The notes beneath the pieces were generated by a model, which was not told where the DNA came from, searched no databases, and saw only the letters and a list, made by a program, of their open reading frames with translations. The position numbers were made by a program, and so were the translations under genes. Shown in pieces: positions 7,222-16,655 of a stretch of 64,000 nt of DNA (the stretch's first letter is position 1; each line of letters starts with the position of its first letter). Origin of the DNA: Flavobacterium sp. HTF (lineage in GTDB: Bacteria > Bacteroidota > Bacteroidia > Flavobacteriales > Flavobacteriaceae); assembly GCF_003105115.1 (NCBI RefSeq), contig NZ_QETH01000019.1:1-64000 (forward strand), written 5' to 3'.

Positions 7222-9687
7222 TTACAACCTCGCATTCAACTTAACGTTAAAAACTCTTGAAGTCATATAATTTGGTATCGCATATTGATTTTTAGAATAT
7301 ACATCGCGCACCCATGTATTCGTTATTGCATTCTGGTTATTGAAGATATTAAAAATCTCAACGCCTACTGACAATTCCTTAAAATTCTTCAGCCAGTTGG
7401 TTTTAGCTGTTTTAGTACTACTGTCTACAAATACTTTTGCAAAACCAATATCCGCTCTTCGGTAGTCATTTAATCTGTTTTGGTATACGTAAGGATCCGA
7501 ATAAGACGGAGCTCCGCCCGGCAAACCGGTGTTGTAAACTAAATTCAGATATAATTTTACACTTGGAATATTCGGCATATAATCCTGAAACAGCATCGCA
7601 AATTTTAAACGCTGATCTGTTGGTCTGGCAATATATCCCTTGTCTTCATAATTCTCTTCCGTTTTTAAATAGCCGAAACTAATCCAGGATTCCGTTCCCG
7701 GCACAAATTCACCATTCAATCTAAAATCAAGACCCTGTGCATAAGCTTTTGCATTGTTATTTGCAACGTAACGAATACGGACATTATCTATTGAGTAGGT
7801 ATTGACATCAGAAAGTGATTTATAATAAATCTCCGTTACCCATTTAAAAGGGCGGTCCCACATTTTAAAACTATAATCGTTACTCAAAACAATATGTACA
7901 GATTCCTGAGCCTTTACATTTGGATTAACCACCCCGTTTAAATCACGAAGTTCCCTGTAAAAAGGCGGCTGATGGTACAATCCTCCCGAAAGCCTGAAAA
8001 CCATATCCATTTCCCAATCGGGTTTTAAGGCAAATTGCGCTCTTGGGCTAAAAACAATCTGATTTTTTCCTTCAATTGCTGCCCCTGAAACGCTCCAACT
8101 CTGAAAACGGGCTCCGATATTATACCAAACCTGACTAGAACCAATTTCTGCTTTTTGATTCCATTGCGTGTAACCAGAAAACCTGTTTATTGTATTGAAA
8201 TTGGTCGCACGAACGTCCTGATAAGGCAATAATGGCCCCGTATAAGGCTCGTTGGGCTGGTTATTTTCAGGTAAAATTATAATGGGCGGATTTATAGAAA
8301 ATCCTGCAGAATCAATTACTTCCCACTCTACTACCCTGTCGCGGATAGATTCTCTGGTATATTTAATTCCAAATTCTAACTGGCTGTCTCTCCATTCTTT
8401 GAAACCTTTAATTTCTGCGTTTGCAATTAATGCATCAAGATCATTTCGGGCATGGTTAAGCTGGGAACCAATTCCGCGTGTAAAATCAACATCATCAACA
8501 TTCGTTGTTCCGTCAGAATTTACATTTCCTAATCGATATTGCGCTAAAATATCAAAATGTTCTTTTTCTTTTGTATGAAATAGAGAACCTATAATTTTTA
8601 AAGTAAAACCCGGTGAAACTTTATAAGTGGTTTTTAAAGCTCCAAAATACGTATCATACTGATCTTTCTCCCTTCCGTCATAATAAACTGCCAGTGCCAT
8701 TGGCTGGTCTATGGTTCCGAATTTGGTCTCACGGGTCAGAGGTTGGTATAAATATTTGTTTTGCGAAATATTCCCTAAAAAACTCATTTGCCATTTCTCA
8801 GAAATATCATAATTCACATTCGTCTGAACATCAACAAAAGTAGGCGTATAATTGGTCTGAGTATCCTGGCTGTTTACCAGCAGACTGTTATTTCGGTAAC
8901 GGACACCTGTAACGGCAGACCATTTTTTATTTTTTGAAACAGCATCAACAGAAACACTTCCTCCCAACAAACTTGCCTCAAGAGAAGCACCAAATTCAGT
9001 TGGTTTTCTATATGTAATATCTAAAACTGAAGATAATTTATCACCAAATTTTGCCTGAAATCCTCCGGCAGAAAAATCAACATTCTGAACTAAATCGGTG
9101 TTCGTAAAACTTAATCCTTCCTGCTGGCCCGAACGAATTAGAAAAGGGCGATAGACTTCGATTTCATTGACATAAACCAGATTCTCATCATAATTCCCAC
9201 CACGAACCGCATATTGTGTACTCAGCTCGTTGTTTGAATTTACTCCCGGTAAAGTTTTCAGAATATTTTCAATTCCGGCATTTGCTCCCGGAATTTTCTT
9301 AATTGTTGCAGCGTCAATTGTCGTAATTCCCTGAACACGCTTTTTATTATTGGAAGAAACAAAAACTTCTCCCATTTGTTCAGCGGTATTATTCATAACC
9401 GGATTAAAAACAAAAGTTTCATTTGGCTTTAAATTCACGGTAAGGCTCATCATTTTCAACGAAATATGAGTAAAAATCAAAGATACCTTTTTGTTGGATG
9501 GCACTTCGATTTCAAAAAAACCATCTGAATTGGTCTGCGCGACTTTTCCGGACGAAGATATATTTACGTCAGAAACCGGCCTGTTTTCACTATCTAAAAT
9601 AATTCCTTTGACATGAGCATTCTGCGCAAATGAAATATAGCCGATGCAGAAAAAAAGGAAAACGAATATTAACTTACTACAATTCAA
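7222..9687 (-). CDS. TonB-dependent outer-membrane receptor
   Basis: Outer-membrane TonB-dependent receptor of 821 residues. A signal peptide (cleavage after FAQ, about residue 22) is followed by a carboxypeptidase-regulatory-like beta-sandwich (about 26-105). The plug follows (about 115-230) with the motif QYAVRGGNYDENLVYVNEIEVY, then a 22-strand-type barrel to the terminal NVKLNARL. It is shorter than SusC and no SusD lies beside it, so it is not a typical glycan importer. The substrate is unknown. No ATG fits the signal peptide: the reading frame opens after an in-frame TAG at 9723, so the start is TTG at 9687. It begins 17 bases after the M23 peptidase stop. Confidence 0.88.
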   Translation of the reverse strand: MNCSKLIFVFLFFCIGYISFAQNAHVKGIILDSENRPVSDVNISSSGKVAQTNSDGFFEIEVPSNKKVSLIFTHISLKMMSLTVNLKPNETFVFNPVMNNTAEQMGEVFVSSNNKKRVQGITTIDAATIKKIPGANAGIENILKTLPGVNSNNELSTQYAVRGGNYDENLVYVNEIEVYRPFLIRSGQQEGLSFTNTDLVQNVDFSAGGFQAKFGDKLSSVLDITYRKPTEFGASLEASLLGGSVSVDAVSKNKKWSAVTGVRYRNNSLLVNSQDTQTNYTPTFVDVQTNVNYDISEKWQMSFLGNISQNKYLYQPLTRETKFGTIDQPMALAVYYDGREKDQYDTYFGALKTTYKVSPGFTLKIIGSLFHTKEKEHFDILAQYRLGNVNSDGTTNVDDVDFTRGIGSQLNHARNDLDALIANAEIKGFKEWRDSQLEFGIKYTRESIRDRVVEWEVIDSAGFSINPPIIILPENNQPNEPYTGPLLPYQDVRATNFNTINRFSGYTQWNQKAEIGSSQVWYNIGARFQSWSVSGAAIEGKNQIVFSPRAQFALKPDWEMDMVFRLSGGLYHQPPFYRELRDLNGVVNPNVKAQESVHIVLSNDYSFKMWDRPFKWVTEIYYKSLSDVNTYSIDNVRIRYVANNNAKAYAQGLDFRLNGEFVPGTESWISFGYLKTEENYEDKGYIARPTDQRLKFAMLFQDYMPNIPSVKLYLNLVYNTGLPGGAPSYSDPYVYQNRLNDYRRADIGFAKVFVDSSTKTAKTNWLKNFKELSVGVEIFNIFNNQNAITNTWVRDVYSKNQYAIPNYMTSRVFNVKLNARL

Positions 9688-9704
9688 ACGTTTTGGTTTT
9701 GGTT

Positions 9705-11390
9705 TTATTTTTGTTGACTCCTAAAAAAATGAGTTTCAAAGATAGCAGAATTTCCTACATTGTCAATTACTTCAATTTTCAAAAAGTTTTCACCTTCAAC
9801 CAAATATTGCGGATCAAAAGTATGTGTAATTCTTCTGGCCTTGTTTTCATATTCAAACAAAACCCAGCTTCCGTTCAGATATCCGTTATATGATTTAATT
9901 CCCGACAAAGAATCGCCAATTGTAAAATCAATTTTCTTTTGGTCGCTGATCCATTTTCCTTCAACCGATTTTACAATTTTTATCACAGGAGGAATCGTAT
10001 CTAAAACCAAACCATACTGGCCTAAGATTTTTGATTTTGCAGTAAAAACATCCCCTTTTCTAATAGTCCCGTTATAACCGGTTCCTTTTCCTATGTATAG
10101 TTTATCCCGCATAGACTCAGGATAAAGGCTGTCTTTTATTGTGATTGTAAAATTGGAATGAACAGGAACGGTATCATCATGAATATAAATTTTATTATTC
10201 CTAACATCAAAATTCATATTAAAATCATCGTAAAAAGTTCCTGCCGGAAAAAAAACAGACATATTGTCCTTTTCAAAATTGGAATCTTTACTGGCATGAA
10301 CAAAATATTTTGAAGTAATCGGTTCCGCATTTACAATCGGAGTTTCCGAATCATATTCAATAGGAATGGTAACAGAATTAAGATTCCCAAAATAATCAGA
10401 AACTTCGATTCTGTAGGTTGATGCCAAATTGGGCTCAACTGGAATAATTCCGTGAAGTGAATCCGTTTTTATAATGCTCAAAGCAAAAGGAGTTTTCATA
10501 AATAACTTCTGTACACGTTGCCCCGATTTTTTATATCTCGGATAGTCAATCAATGCGTTTATGTAGCGCATTTCATCAAATGAATACGTGTCAAATTTAT
10601 AATTATACTTCGGGTCTCCATTTAAAAAACCAGTGACTTTAAAAACTCCATTTCGGTTATTCGAAACATCATCAAAATCTACTGCATTGATTCCAAAACC
10701 AATTTTGCCATTTGCCTTAACTTTCCCTGCGAGATAAGTACCATCTTTTTGAAGTGAAAGATTTAACAACAAAGGTTGTTTTGACTGATTGACCACTGTA
10801 TTTTCGCCAAGAGGATAAACAAACACACTTGAAATTGTTGGTTTTTTGTTGTCATTCAGTTTTTGATCATAGCCAAAAAACATAGGATTGATAACAAATT
10901 CTGTTTTTGAATCCCTGATTTCAAAATGCAGATGCGGACCTTCTGAAGATCCGGTATTTCCTGATAAGGCAATCAATTGTCCTTTTGTAACAGGAAGCTC
11001 ATCCGGTTTTAAATACATTTCAATCTCAAAAGATTTTTCAGCATAATGTGTTTTCTGAACATACTCCTGAATAGGACCAATTGTAGTTTGCAAATGCCCA
11101 TAAACTGAAGTATAACCATTTGGATGCGTGATATATATACATTTACCATTACCAAATGTGGAGATTTTTATTCTGGATACATATCCATCTGCAATAGCAT
11201 ACACGTTTAAACCTTCTCTTTGATTTGTTTTTAGATCGAAACCTGCATGAAAATGATTTGGGCGCAACTCACCAAAATTACCGGAAAGCTGCATCGGAAT
11301 ATCTAGTGGAGGACGGAAATAATCTTTAGGATACTGAGTCTGTGCAGAAATAAAATTACAAAAAAAAAGGGCAAGCAGTGAAATTCTCAT
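9705..11390 (-). CDS. M23 family metallopeptidase (LytM-type)
   Basis: Exported peptidoglycan endopeptidase-like protein of 561 residues from the chosen start. After a signal peptide (MRISLL to ISAQ) the LytM domain covers about residues 35-175. Its zinc site is complete: HFHAGFD gives the first His and the Asp, and HLHFEIRD gives the last His pair. The long C-terminal region is beta-rich and of unknown role. Longer starts exist at 11399 and 11459. I prefer the ATG at 11390 because it gives a clean signal peptide. It leads the operon with the TonB receptor and the lipoprotein, and is divergent from the zapA operon. Confidence 0.85.
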   Translation of the reverse strand: MRISLLALFFCNFISAQTQYPKDYFRPPLDIPMQLSGNFGELRPNHFHAGFDLKTNQREGLNVYAIADGYVSRIKISTFGNGKCIYITHPNGYTSVYGHLQTTIGPIQEYVQKTHYAEKSFEIEMYLKPDELPVTKGQLIALSGNTGSSEGPHLHFEIRDSKTEFVINPMFFGYDQKLNDNKKPTISSVFVYPLGENTVVNQSKQPLLLNLSLQKDGTYLAGKVKANGKIGFGINAVDFDDVSNNRNGVFKVTGFLNGDPKYNYKFDTYSFDEMRYINALIDYPRYKKSGQRVQKLFMKTPFALSIIKTDSLHGIIPVEPNLASTYRIEVSDYFGNLNSVTIPIEYDSETPIVNAEPITSKYFVHASKDSNFEKDNMSVFFPAGTFYDDFNMNFDVRNNKIYIHDDTVPVHSNFTITIKDSLYPESMRDKLYIGKGTGYNGTIRKGDVFTAKSKILGQYGLVLDTIPPVIKIVKSVEGKWISDQKKIDFTIGDSLSGIKSYNGYLNGSWVLFEYENKARRITHTFDPQYLVEGENFLKIEVIDNVGNSAIFETHFFRSQQK

Positions 11391-11513
11391 AAACAACATT
11401 TTTGCTAAGATAAAGAAAAATAAGCCATTAAAAGCAAGTAAAAAGCTACAAAAGCACAATTAATTGAATTTCATTTATTTATCTATTTTTAATGCAAAAA
11501 AATCCAGAAAAAA

Positions 11514-11543
11514 TTGCATTAATAAAAAGGAATACTAACTTTG
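11514..11543 (+). promoter_or_regulatory. Promoter of the coiled-coil/zapA operon
   Basis: TTG at 11514-11516, a 19-base spacer and TAACTTTG at 11536-11543. This matches the Bacteroidota vegetative consensus. It lies 28 bases before the first start codon. Confidence 0.75.
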
Positions 11544-11571
11544 TAGGATTAAGTAATGAATAGGATTTATA

Positions 11572-11862
11572 ATGAGTGTAATTGCCGAAATAATTGATAC
11601 TCTTGAATATAAAGTCGAAAAGCTTTTTGAAAAATCAAAAGGGTTAGAGAAGAACAATCAGGAATTAAAACTACAATTAAACAAAGCTGCGCAAATCATC
11701 CAGAAACAATCTGAAGAAATGGAAGCTTTGAGAAAGCAATATGAAACACTTAAGATAGCCAATTCGTTGCTCGGCAGCGACAATAACAAGAGAGAGACAA
11801 AGCTTAAAATAAATTCATTAATTCGCGAAATTGATTACTGTATAGCACAATTATCAGACTAG
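11572..11862 (+). CDS. Small coiled-coil protein upstream of zapA
   Basis: Cytoplasmic protein of 96 residues, almost entirely predicted coiled coil (about 8-70: charged heptads rich in Lys, Glu and Gln). It has no catalytic motif. It is five bases upstream of zapA and shares its promoter, so a role with ZapA at the division ring is likely, possibly analogous to ZapB. That functional link is inference from position and coiled-coil character. I do not recognise a named family with certainty. Confidence 0.75.
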   Translation: MSVIAEIIDTLEYKVEKLFEKSKGLEKNNQELKLQLNKAAQIIQKQSEEMEALRKQYETLKIANSLLGSDNNKRETKLKINSLIREIDYCIAQLSD

Positions 11863-11867
11863 AAAAC

Positions 11868-12161
11868 ATGGACGAAAAGCTTAGAATTAAAATATCAATT
11901 GCAGACCGCGTTTACCCATTAACGGTAGAACCATCTCAGGAGGAAGGACTTAGAAGTGCTTCTAAAAAAATTGATGCTATGATCAAGCAATTCGAAGAAA
12001 GTTATGCGGTTCGTGACAAACAGGATGTACTGGCCATGTGTGCCTTACAATTTGCTTCGCAAGCAGAACAAAAGCATATCGATTACAATGTTGATGGACA
12101 GGAAACCATCGAAAGAATTAAAAGATTAAATTTGCTTTTAGATCAATATCTCGAAAATTAA
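11868..12161 (+). CDS. zapA: Cell division protein ZapA
   Basis: ZapA-like protein of 97 residues that bundles FtsZ filaments at mid-cell. The N-terminal beta part (KLRIKISIADRVYPLTV) and the conserved LRSASKKIDAMI helix precede a C-terminal coiled coil (about 45-95). The length equals that of the family. It follows the small coiled-coil gene by five bases and is directly followed by a 6S RNA, the same order as zapA and ssrS in gamma-proteobacteria. Confidence 0.88.
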   Translation: MDEKLRIKISIADRVYPLTVEPSQEEGLRSASKKIDAMIKQFEESYAVRDKQDVLAMCALQFASQAEQKHIDYNVDGQETIERIKRLNLLLDQYLEN

Positions 12162-12183
12162 ACGTTCTTTACAGAAACTAAGA

Positions 12184-12350
12184 TACTGCCTACATTAGTT
12201 CACAATTGGTAAACTCAACACTAACAAATTAGAATGAGCAAATCATCACTACTATAGCATGCCACGCTTTATTGCGAGGAAACTTGAACAGTGAGTTAGC
12301 TCAAAACTTGTCTTTACGAGTTTATACAAGCAATTAATGTAGGCTTTTTT
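12184..12350 (+). ncRNA. ssrS: 6S RNA (6S-Flavo type)
   Basis: The 210-base gap between zapA and rny holds a structured RNA. GCCTACATTA (12188-12197) pairs perfectly with TAATGTAGGC (12335-12344) as a closing stem about 150 bases apart, directly followed by a T run that ends transcription. Further partial pairing (AACTCA near 12211 with TGAGTT) fits a long rod with internal bulges, the shape of 6S RNA, which imitates an open promoter and binds RNA polymerase. Position after zapA is a known 6S location in other phyla. The family name (Rfam 6S-Flavo) is from memory and no covariance search was possible. The 5' end is approximate. Confidence 0.75.
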
Positions 12351-12371
12351 TATATATAAATTTTAACAAAC

Positions 12372-13934
12372 ATGGACATAATAACGATCATTATTTCAGG
12401 TATTATAGGTATTGCAGCAGGTTTTGTAATAGCTAAAATCATCGAAAAAAGCAATATTTCTAATCTAATCAAAAATGCTAAAAAAGAAGCAGCTTCCATA
12501 TTAAAAGACGCTAATTTAGAAGCAGAAAATATTAAAAAAGACAAAATCCTTCAGGCAAAAGAGCGTTTTATCGAATTGAAATCTGAGCACGAACAAGTTA
12601 TTTTAGCCAGAGATAAAAAAGTAGCTGAAGTAGAAAAAAGAGTTAGAGATAAAGAATCACAAGTATCAAATGAGCTTTCAAAAGCCAAAAAAGTGAATGA
12701 TGATTTTGAAGCTAAAACTCAGGAATACAATAGTAAAATTGAAATTCTAGATAAAAAACAAAGTGAAGTTGACAAACTGCACAAAAGTCAGCTACAACAA
12801 CTTGAAGTAATTTCAGGACTTTCAGCTGAAGAAGCAAAAGAGCAACTAGTTGAAGGATTAAAAGCTGAAGCCAAAAGCAAAGCTATGTCTCACATTCAGG
12901 ATACTATTGAAGAGGCAAAACTTACTGCTCAGCAAGAGGCTAAGAAAATTATCATTAACACGATTCAGAGAGTTGGAACTGAGGAAGCAGTTGAGAATTG
13001 CGTTTCTGTTTTTAACATTGAATCTGACGATGTAAAAGGTAGAATTATTGGTCGTGAAGGTCGTAACATTAGAGCGTTAGAAGCTGCAACAGGAGTTGAA
13101 ATCATTGTTGATGATACACCAGAAGCTATTATTCTTTCTTGTTTTGATCCGGTTCGTAGAGAAATTGCGCGTTTGTCATTGCACAAATTAGTAACTGACG
13201 GACGTATTCACCCGGCAAGAATTGAAGAAGTTGTGGCAAAAACTGCCAAACAAATTGATGACGAAATTATTGAAGTTGGTAAACGTACCGTAATCGACTT
13301 AGGAATTCACGGATTACACCCGGAATTGATTAAAGTTGTGGGAAGAATGAAATACCGTTCTTCTTACGGTCAAAACTTATTGCAGCACTCGAGAGAAGTT
13401 TCTAAACTTTGTGGTATCATGGCAGCTGAACTTGGCTTAAATGTAAAATTGGCCAAAAGAGCCGGTTTACTTCACGATATTGGTAAAGTTCCGGATACCG
13501 AAAGCGATTTACCTCACGCCTTGTTAGGTATGCAATGGGCAGAGAAATATGGTGAAAAAGAAGAAGTTTGTAATGCTATTGGAGCCCACCACGATGAGAT
13601 TGAAATGAAATCATTGTTATCACCAATCGTTCAGGTTTGTGATGCTATTTCAGGTGCAAGACCAGGCGCAAGACGTCAGGTTCTAGATTCATACATTCAG
13701 CGTCTGAAAGATCTTGAAGAAGTAGCTTACGGATTTAGCGGTGTGAAAAACGCCTATGCTATCCAGGCTGGTAGAGAACTTCGTGTTATTGTAGAAAGCG
13801 AAAAAGTTTCTGATGACAATGCAGCAAACTTATCTTTTGAAATTTCACAAAAAATCCAGACTGAAATGACTTACCCGGGTCAGGTTAAAGTAACAGTAAT
13901 CAGAGAAACCAGAGCAGTAAATATTGCGAAGTAA
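12372..13934 (+). CDS. rny: Ribonuclease Y
   Basis: Membrane-anchored endoribonuclease of 520 residues that starts mRNA decay. Domains in order: one N-terminal membrane helix (about 3-25), a long coiled coil (about 28-190), a KH domain (about 215-275, with [15 protein letters not shown]), and an HD hydrolase domain (about 330-430, with HSREVS, the metal pair in LLHDIGK and the downstream AHHDE). The length is exactly that of the family. It lies 22 bases after the 6S RNA terminator and ends at a strong terminator shared with the convergent kinase gene. Confidence 0.95.
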   Translation: MDIITIIISGIIGIAAGFVIAKIIEKSNISNLIKNAKKEAASILKDANLEAENIKKDKILQAKERFIELKSEHEQVILARDKKVAEVEKRVRDKESQVSNELSKAKKVNDDFEAKTQEYNSKIEILDKKQSEVDKLHKSQLQQLEVISGLSAEEAKEQLVEGLKAEAKSKAMSHIQDTIEEAKLTAQQEAKKIIINTIQRVGTEEAVENCVSVFNIESDDVKGRIIGREGRNIRALEAATGVEIIVDDTPEAIILSCFDPVRREIARLSLHKLVTDGRIHPARIEEVVAKTAKQIDDEIIEVGKRTVIDLGIHGLHPELIKVVGRMKYRSSYGQNLLQHSREVSKLCGIMAAELGLNVKLAKRAGLLHDIGKVPDTESDLPHALLGMQWAEKYGEKEEVCNAIGAHHDEIEMKSLLSPIVQVCDAISGARPGARRQVLDSYIQRLKDLEEVAYGFSGVKNAYAIQAGRELRVIVESEKVSDDNAANLSFEISQKIQTEMTYPGQVKVTVIRETRAVNIAK

Positions 13935-13951
13935 TTCTGTTTTAATTATAA

Positions 13952-13993
13952 AATAATAAAGGCTATCATAATTGAATGATAGCCTTTATTATT
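13952..13993. terminator. Bidirectional terminator between rny and the histidine kinase gene
   Basis: Perfect 18-bp inverted repeat AATAATAAAGGCTATCAT with a six-base loop. Flanking A and T runs serve both convergent genes. Confidence 0.88.
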
Positions 13994-14013
13994 TTATGCT
14001 CAATTTAAAATCA

Positions 14014-15534
14014 TTACATATCGTTAAATACAATTTTAAAACTGGTTCCTACTCCTACTTCACTTTCTACAAAAACACTTCCTTTCATAGCTTCAATTTG
14101 ATTCCTGGTAATATACAAACCGATTCCGCGGGCTTCCTCATGTTTATGAAATGTTTTATACATTCCGAATAACAAATCGCCATAAACATTCAAATCAATC
14201 CCTAAACCATTATCCGTAATTTTTAGTGATTTATAACCCTCCCTTTCTATTCCAAAATCAAAAACAATTACAGGATCCCTGTCCGGATGCGCGTATTTTA
14301 TAGCATTTGTTGTAAAATTCAACAAAACACTTTCAAGATATGCCGGATTAAAATTTATAGTCAGATATTTTGGGACATTGTTTACTATAGAAACATTTGT
14401 CTGCTTATCATAACCTTTTATAGTTGAAATGGTTTTTTCAATATAGTCATACAATTTCAGGGGAGCAACTGCAATATTTATATTGCTTTGTGTTTTTACA
14501 ATCTGTGTGAGATTAGAAATAGTTTCATTCAGATCATTTGATACAGTACGCAAATGGAGCAGCATTTCATTAATTGTTTGTTTATCAACATCTGCATCAA
14601 TGAAATCTAAGATCGATTTTATATTACCCGCCTGTGTATTGAGGTTATGCGAAACAATGTGAGAGAAATTCAGCAACCGGCTGTTTTGGTCACTGTACAA
14701 TTTCATTGTTTTCAAGAGTTCCAATTCTTTCTCTTTCTGCAAAGAAACATCAGTATGAGTTCCTATGACACGGAGCGGCTTACCATTTTCGTCACGTTTT
14801 ATTACCTTTCCCCTGTCTAAGATCCATTTATAATTACCGCTTGAAGTCATTACACGATGATAATTTTCATAATAAGGAATTTTGTTATCAAAGTGTTCGT
14901 GGATATCCGAATAATATTTTGGAAGATCATCCGGATGCACAATTTTATCCCAGCGTTCCGGATCATCAAAAATATCAGCAGAATCTAATTCTAAAATCTT
15001 TAATGATAATGAAGAGTAAAAAACATTGTTTGTAACGATATCCCAATCCCAAATACCGGCTGTAGAAGCTTCAAGAGCAAACTGAAACCGCTCTTCTGAA
15101 ATCCGGAGCTTTTCTTCCTTATCTTTTAAGTCTGTAATATCAGAAACATGTCCGCAAAAACTAACACAACCATCAGGAATTGATTCTGTTTTAGCCGAAA
15201 CTTTAAACCAGCGTAATCCTTTTTTGGGCAAAACGGCCCTGAATTCCAGTTCCCACGGTTTAATTTCTTTTCGGGCTTTTACCAAAGACTGAAAAAACAT
15301 ATCACGATCCTGGGGAAATATCCTTTCGTAAATTATAAATATAATGTCGTTTGTGAATTCGCTTACCGTAAGCTCAAAAATCTCATCTATTGATTTACTG
15401 ACGAGAGGAAAAGAATATTTATTGTCTTTATCAATAATGAACTGAAAAAGCAAATCAGGCATTTCTGCAAATAATTTCCGGTAAAAATTATTTACCTCTA
15501 AGCAATTCTCATTTTCATATAAATCAAAAACCAT
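14014..15534 (-). CDS. Cytosolic PAS-domain sensor histidine kinase
   Basis: Soluble histidine kinase of 506 residues with no membrane segment. Two PAS domains are visible: about 17-135, and about 147-272 with the PAC-like segment GTHTDVSLQKEKE. A short dimerisation region follows, with the probable phospho-acceptor His in FSHIVSHNLN near residue 293. The HATPase_c domain (about 385-505) has the N box NFTTNAIKYA, the G1 box DNGLGID and the G2 box ARGIGLYI. No response regulator gene is adjacent, so it is an orphan. The signal is unknown. It is convergent with rny. Confidence 0.88.
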   Translation of the reverse strand: MVFDLYENENCLEVNNFYRKLFAEMPDLLFQFIIDKDNKYSFPLVSKSIDEIFELTVSEFTNDIIFIIYERIFPQDRDMFFQSLVKARKEIKPWELEFRAVLPKKGLRWFKVSAKTESIPDGCVSFCGHVSDITDLKDKEEKLRISEERFQFALEASTAGIWDWDIVTNNVFYSSLSLKILELDSADIFDDPERWDKIVHPDDLPKYYSDIHEHFDNKIPYYENYHRVMTSSGNYKWILDRGKVIKRDENGKPLRVIGTHTDVSLQKEKELELLKTMKLYSDQNSRLLNFSHIVSHNLNTQAGNIKSILDFIDADVDKQTINEMLLHLRTVSNDLNETISNLTQIVKTQSNINIAVAPLKLYDYIEKTISTIKGYDKQTNVSIVNNVPKYLTINFNPAYLESVLLNFTTNAIKYAHPDRDPVIVFDFGIEREGYKSLKITDNGLGIDLNVYGDLLFGMYKTFHKHEEARGIGLYITRNQIEAMKGSVFVESEVGVGTSFKIVFNDM

Positions 15535-15682
15535 ATATTACTTATTTATGTAAGTTGAATTATTCTTTAAATATTCAAGCCAAAAAAGTAAGGACACTTA
15601 TTTCTTTGAAATAAAATCTAATAGCAAGGTATTAAAATTTTAAACTTAAAAAACGGCTATTTGTTAAAATTATTGCACGTAC

Positions 15683-16579
15683 TTATTTTCGCGGATGAAA
15701 AGAATGCATCACTTCTTTTAAAAATCGTCTGTCCAGATGCACATAGATTTCAGTAGTGGTAATCGATTCATGTCCAAGCATTAACTGGATTGATCTCAAA
15801 TCTGCTCCATTTTCAAGCAAATGCGTTGCAAAAGAATGTCGCAAAGTGTGCGGGCTGATATTTTTATTTAAACTGATTTTTACAGCCAGATCTTTTATGA
15901 TGGCAAAAATCATAGAACGCGTTAGCTGCCCCCCACGCCTGTTTAAAAACAACGTATCCTCAAAGCCTTTTTTTATGTTTAACTTATTCCTAATCGCATC
16001 CTGATATATCCGAATATATTTTTCAGTCAGTTTACCGATCGGAACGAAACGTTCTTTGTTTCCTTTTCCGGTAATTTTCACGAAACCTTCCTCGAAATAC
16101 AAGTCAGAGATTTTTAGCGAAACGAGTTCAGAAACACGAAGTCCGCAACCATAGAGCGTTTCCAGAATAGCACGGTTTCTCTCCCCTTCATTTGAGCTTA
16201 AATCTATTGCAGCAATCAATGCATCAATTTCCTCAACAGACAGCGTGTCCGGCAATTTACGGCCTGTTTTAGGAGATTCTATTAACTCTAAAGGATTATC
16301 ATTCCGGTAATCTTCAAAAACCAGATAATTAAAAAAGCTTTTCAAACCTGAAATTATACGGGCCTGAGATCTTGGGTTTACTTCTTTTGAAACTGAATAA
16401 ATGAATTGCTGTATTGTTTCATCTGTAATTTTTAATGGCGAAACTTCTATTCGGTTGGTGTCTAAAAAAAGACACAACCGCTCAATATCAAAGCCATAGT
16501 TCTCTATAGTATTTTTAGACAAACCTCTTTCAATCCTCAAATAAGACTGATAATCTTTTATGTATGTGTTCCAATTCAT
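15683..16579 (-). CDS. xerD: Tyrosine recombinase XerD
   Basis: Site-specific tyrosine recombinase of 298 residues that resolves chromosome dimers at dif. The SAM-like N-terminal DNA-binding domain covers about 1-90. In the catalytic domain the active-site residues are visible: Arg in GCGLRVSE, Lys in TGKGNKER, the HTLRH box, His in LGHESI and the nucleophile Tyr in TTEIYVH. The length is typical of XerC/XerD. A longer start exists at 16597, but MNWNTYIKDY matches the usual XerD start. It stands next to the outer-membrane protein array rather than aroQ, with which it is often paired in Bacteroidota. Confidence 0.9.
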   Translation of the reverse strand: MNWNTYIKDYQSYLRIERGLSKNTIENYGFDIERLCLFLDTNRIEVSPLKITDETIQQFIYSVSKEVNPRSQARIISGLKSFFNYLVFEDYRNDNPLELIESPKTGRKLPDTLSVEEIDALIAAIDLSSNEGERNRAILETLYGCGLRVSELVSLKISDLYFEEGFVKITGKGNKERFVPIGKLTEKYIRIYQDAIRNKLNIKKGFEDTLFLNRRGGQLTRSMIFAIIKDLAVKISLNKNISPHTLRHSFATHLLENGADLRSIQLMLGHESITTTEIYVHLDRRFLKEVMHSFHPRK

Positions 16580-16604
16580 AATGACAAAGTAAAACATTTT
16601 TAGA

Positions 16605-16634
16605 CATAAAAAAACCTTCCGGTGATGGAAGGTT
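16605..16634 (-). terminator. Terminator of outer-membrane protein gene 1
   Basis: Stem AACCTTCC / GGAAGGTT with a six-base loop, then a T run on the minus strand. It belongs to a series of very similar terminators behind the paralogous genes here. Confidence 0.75.
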
Positions 16635-16655
16635 ACAGGCTAAAAACAAGTGTTT

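Noticed and set aside
7222..9687. SusC-like importer at the first TonB receptor
   Set aside because: The receptor is about 200 residues shorter than SusC, its neighbouring lipoprotein lacks SusD signatures and no glycosidase is nearby.
9705..11459. Longer 584-residue form of the M23 peptidase
   Set aside because: The first 23 residues duplicate a hydrophobic segment ahead of a normal signal peptide. The ATG at 11390 is more credible.
15683..16579. Integrase of a mobile island
   Set aside because: The length, motifs and start match the housekeeping XerD, and no attachment-site repeats or island genes are adjacent.
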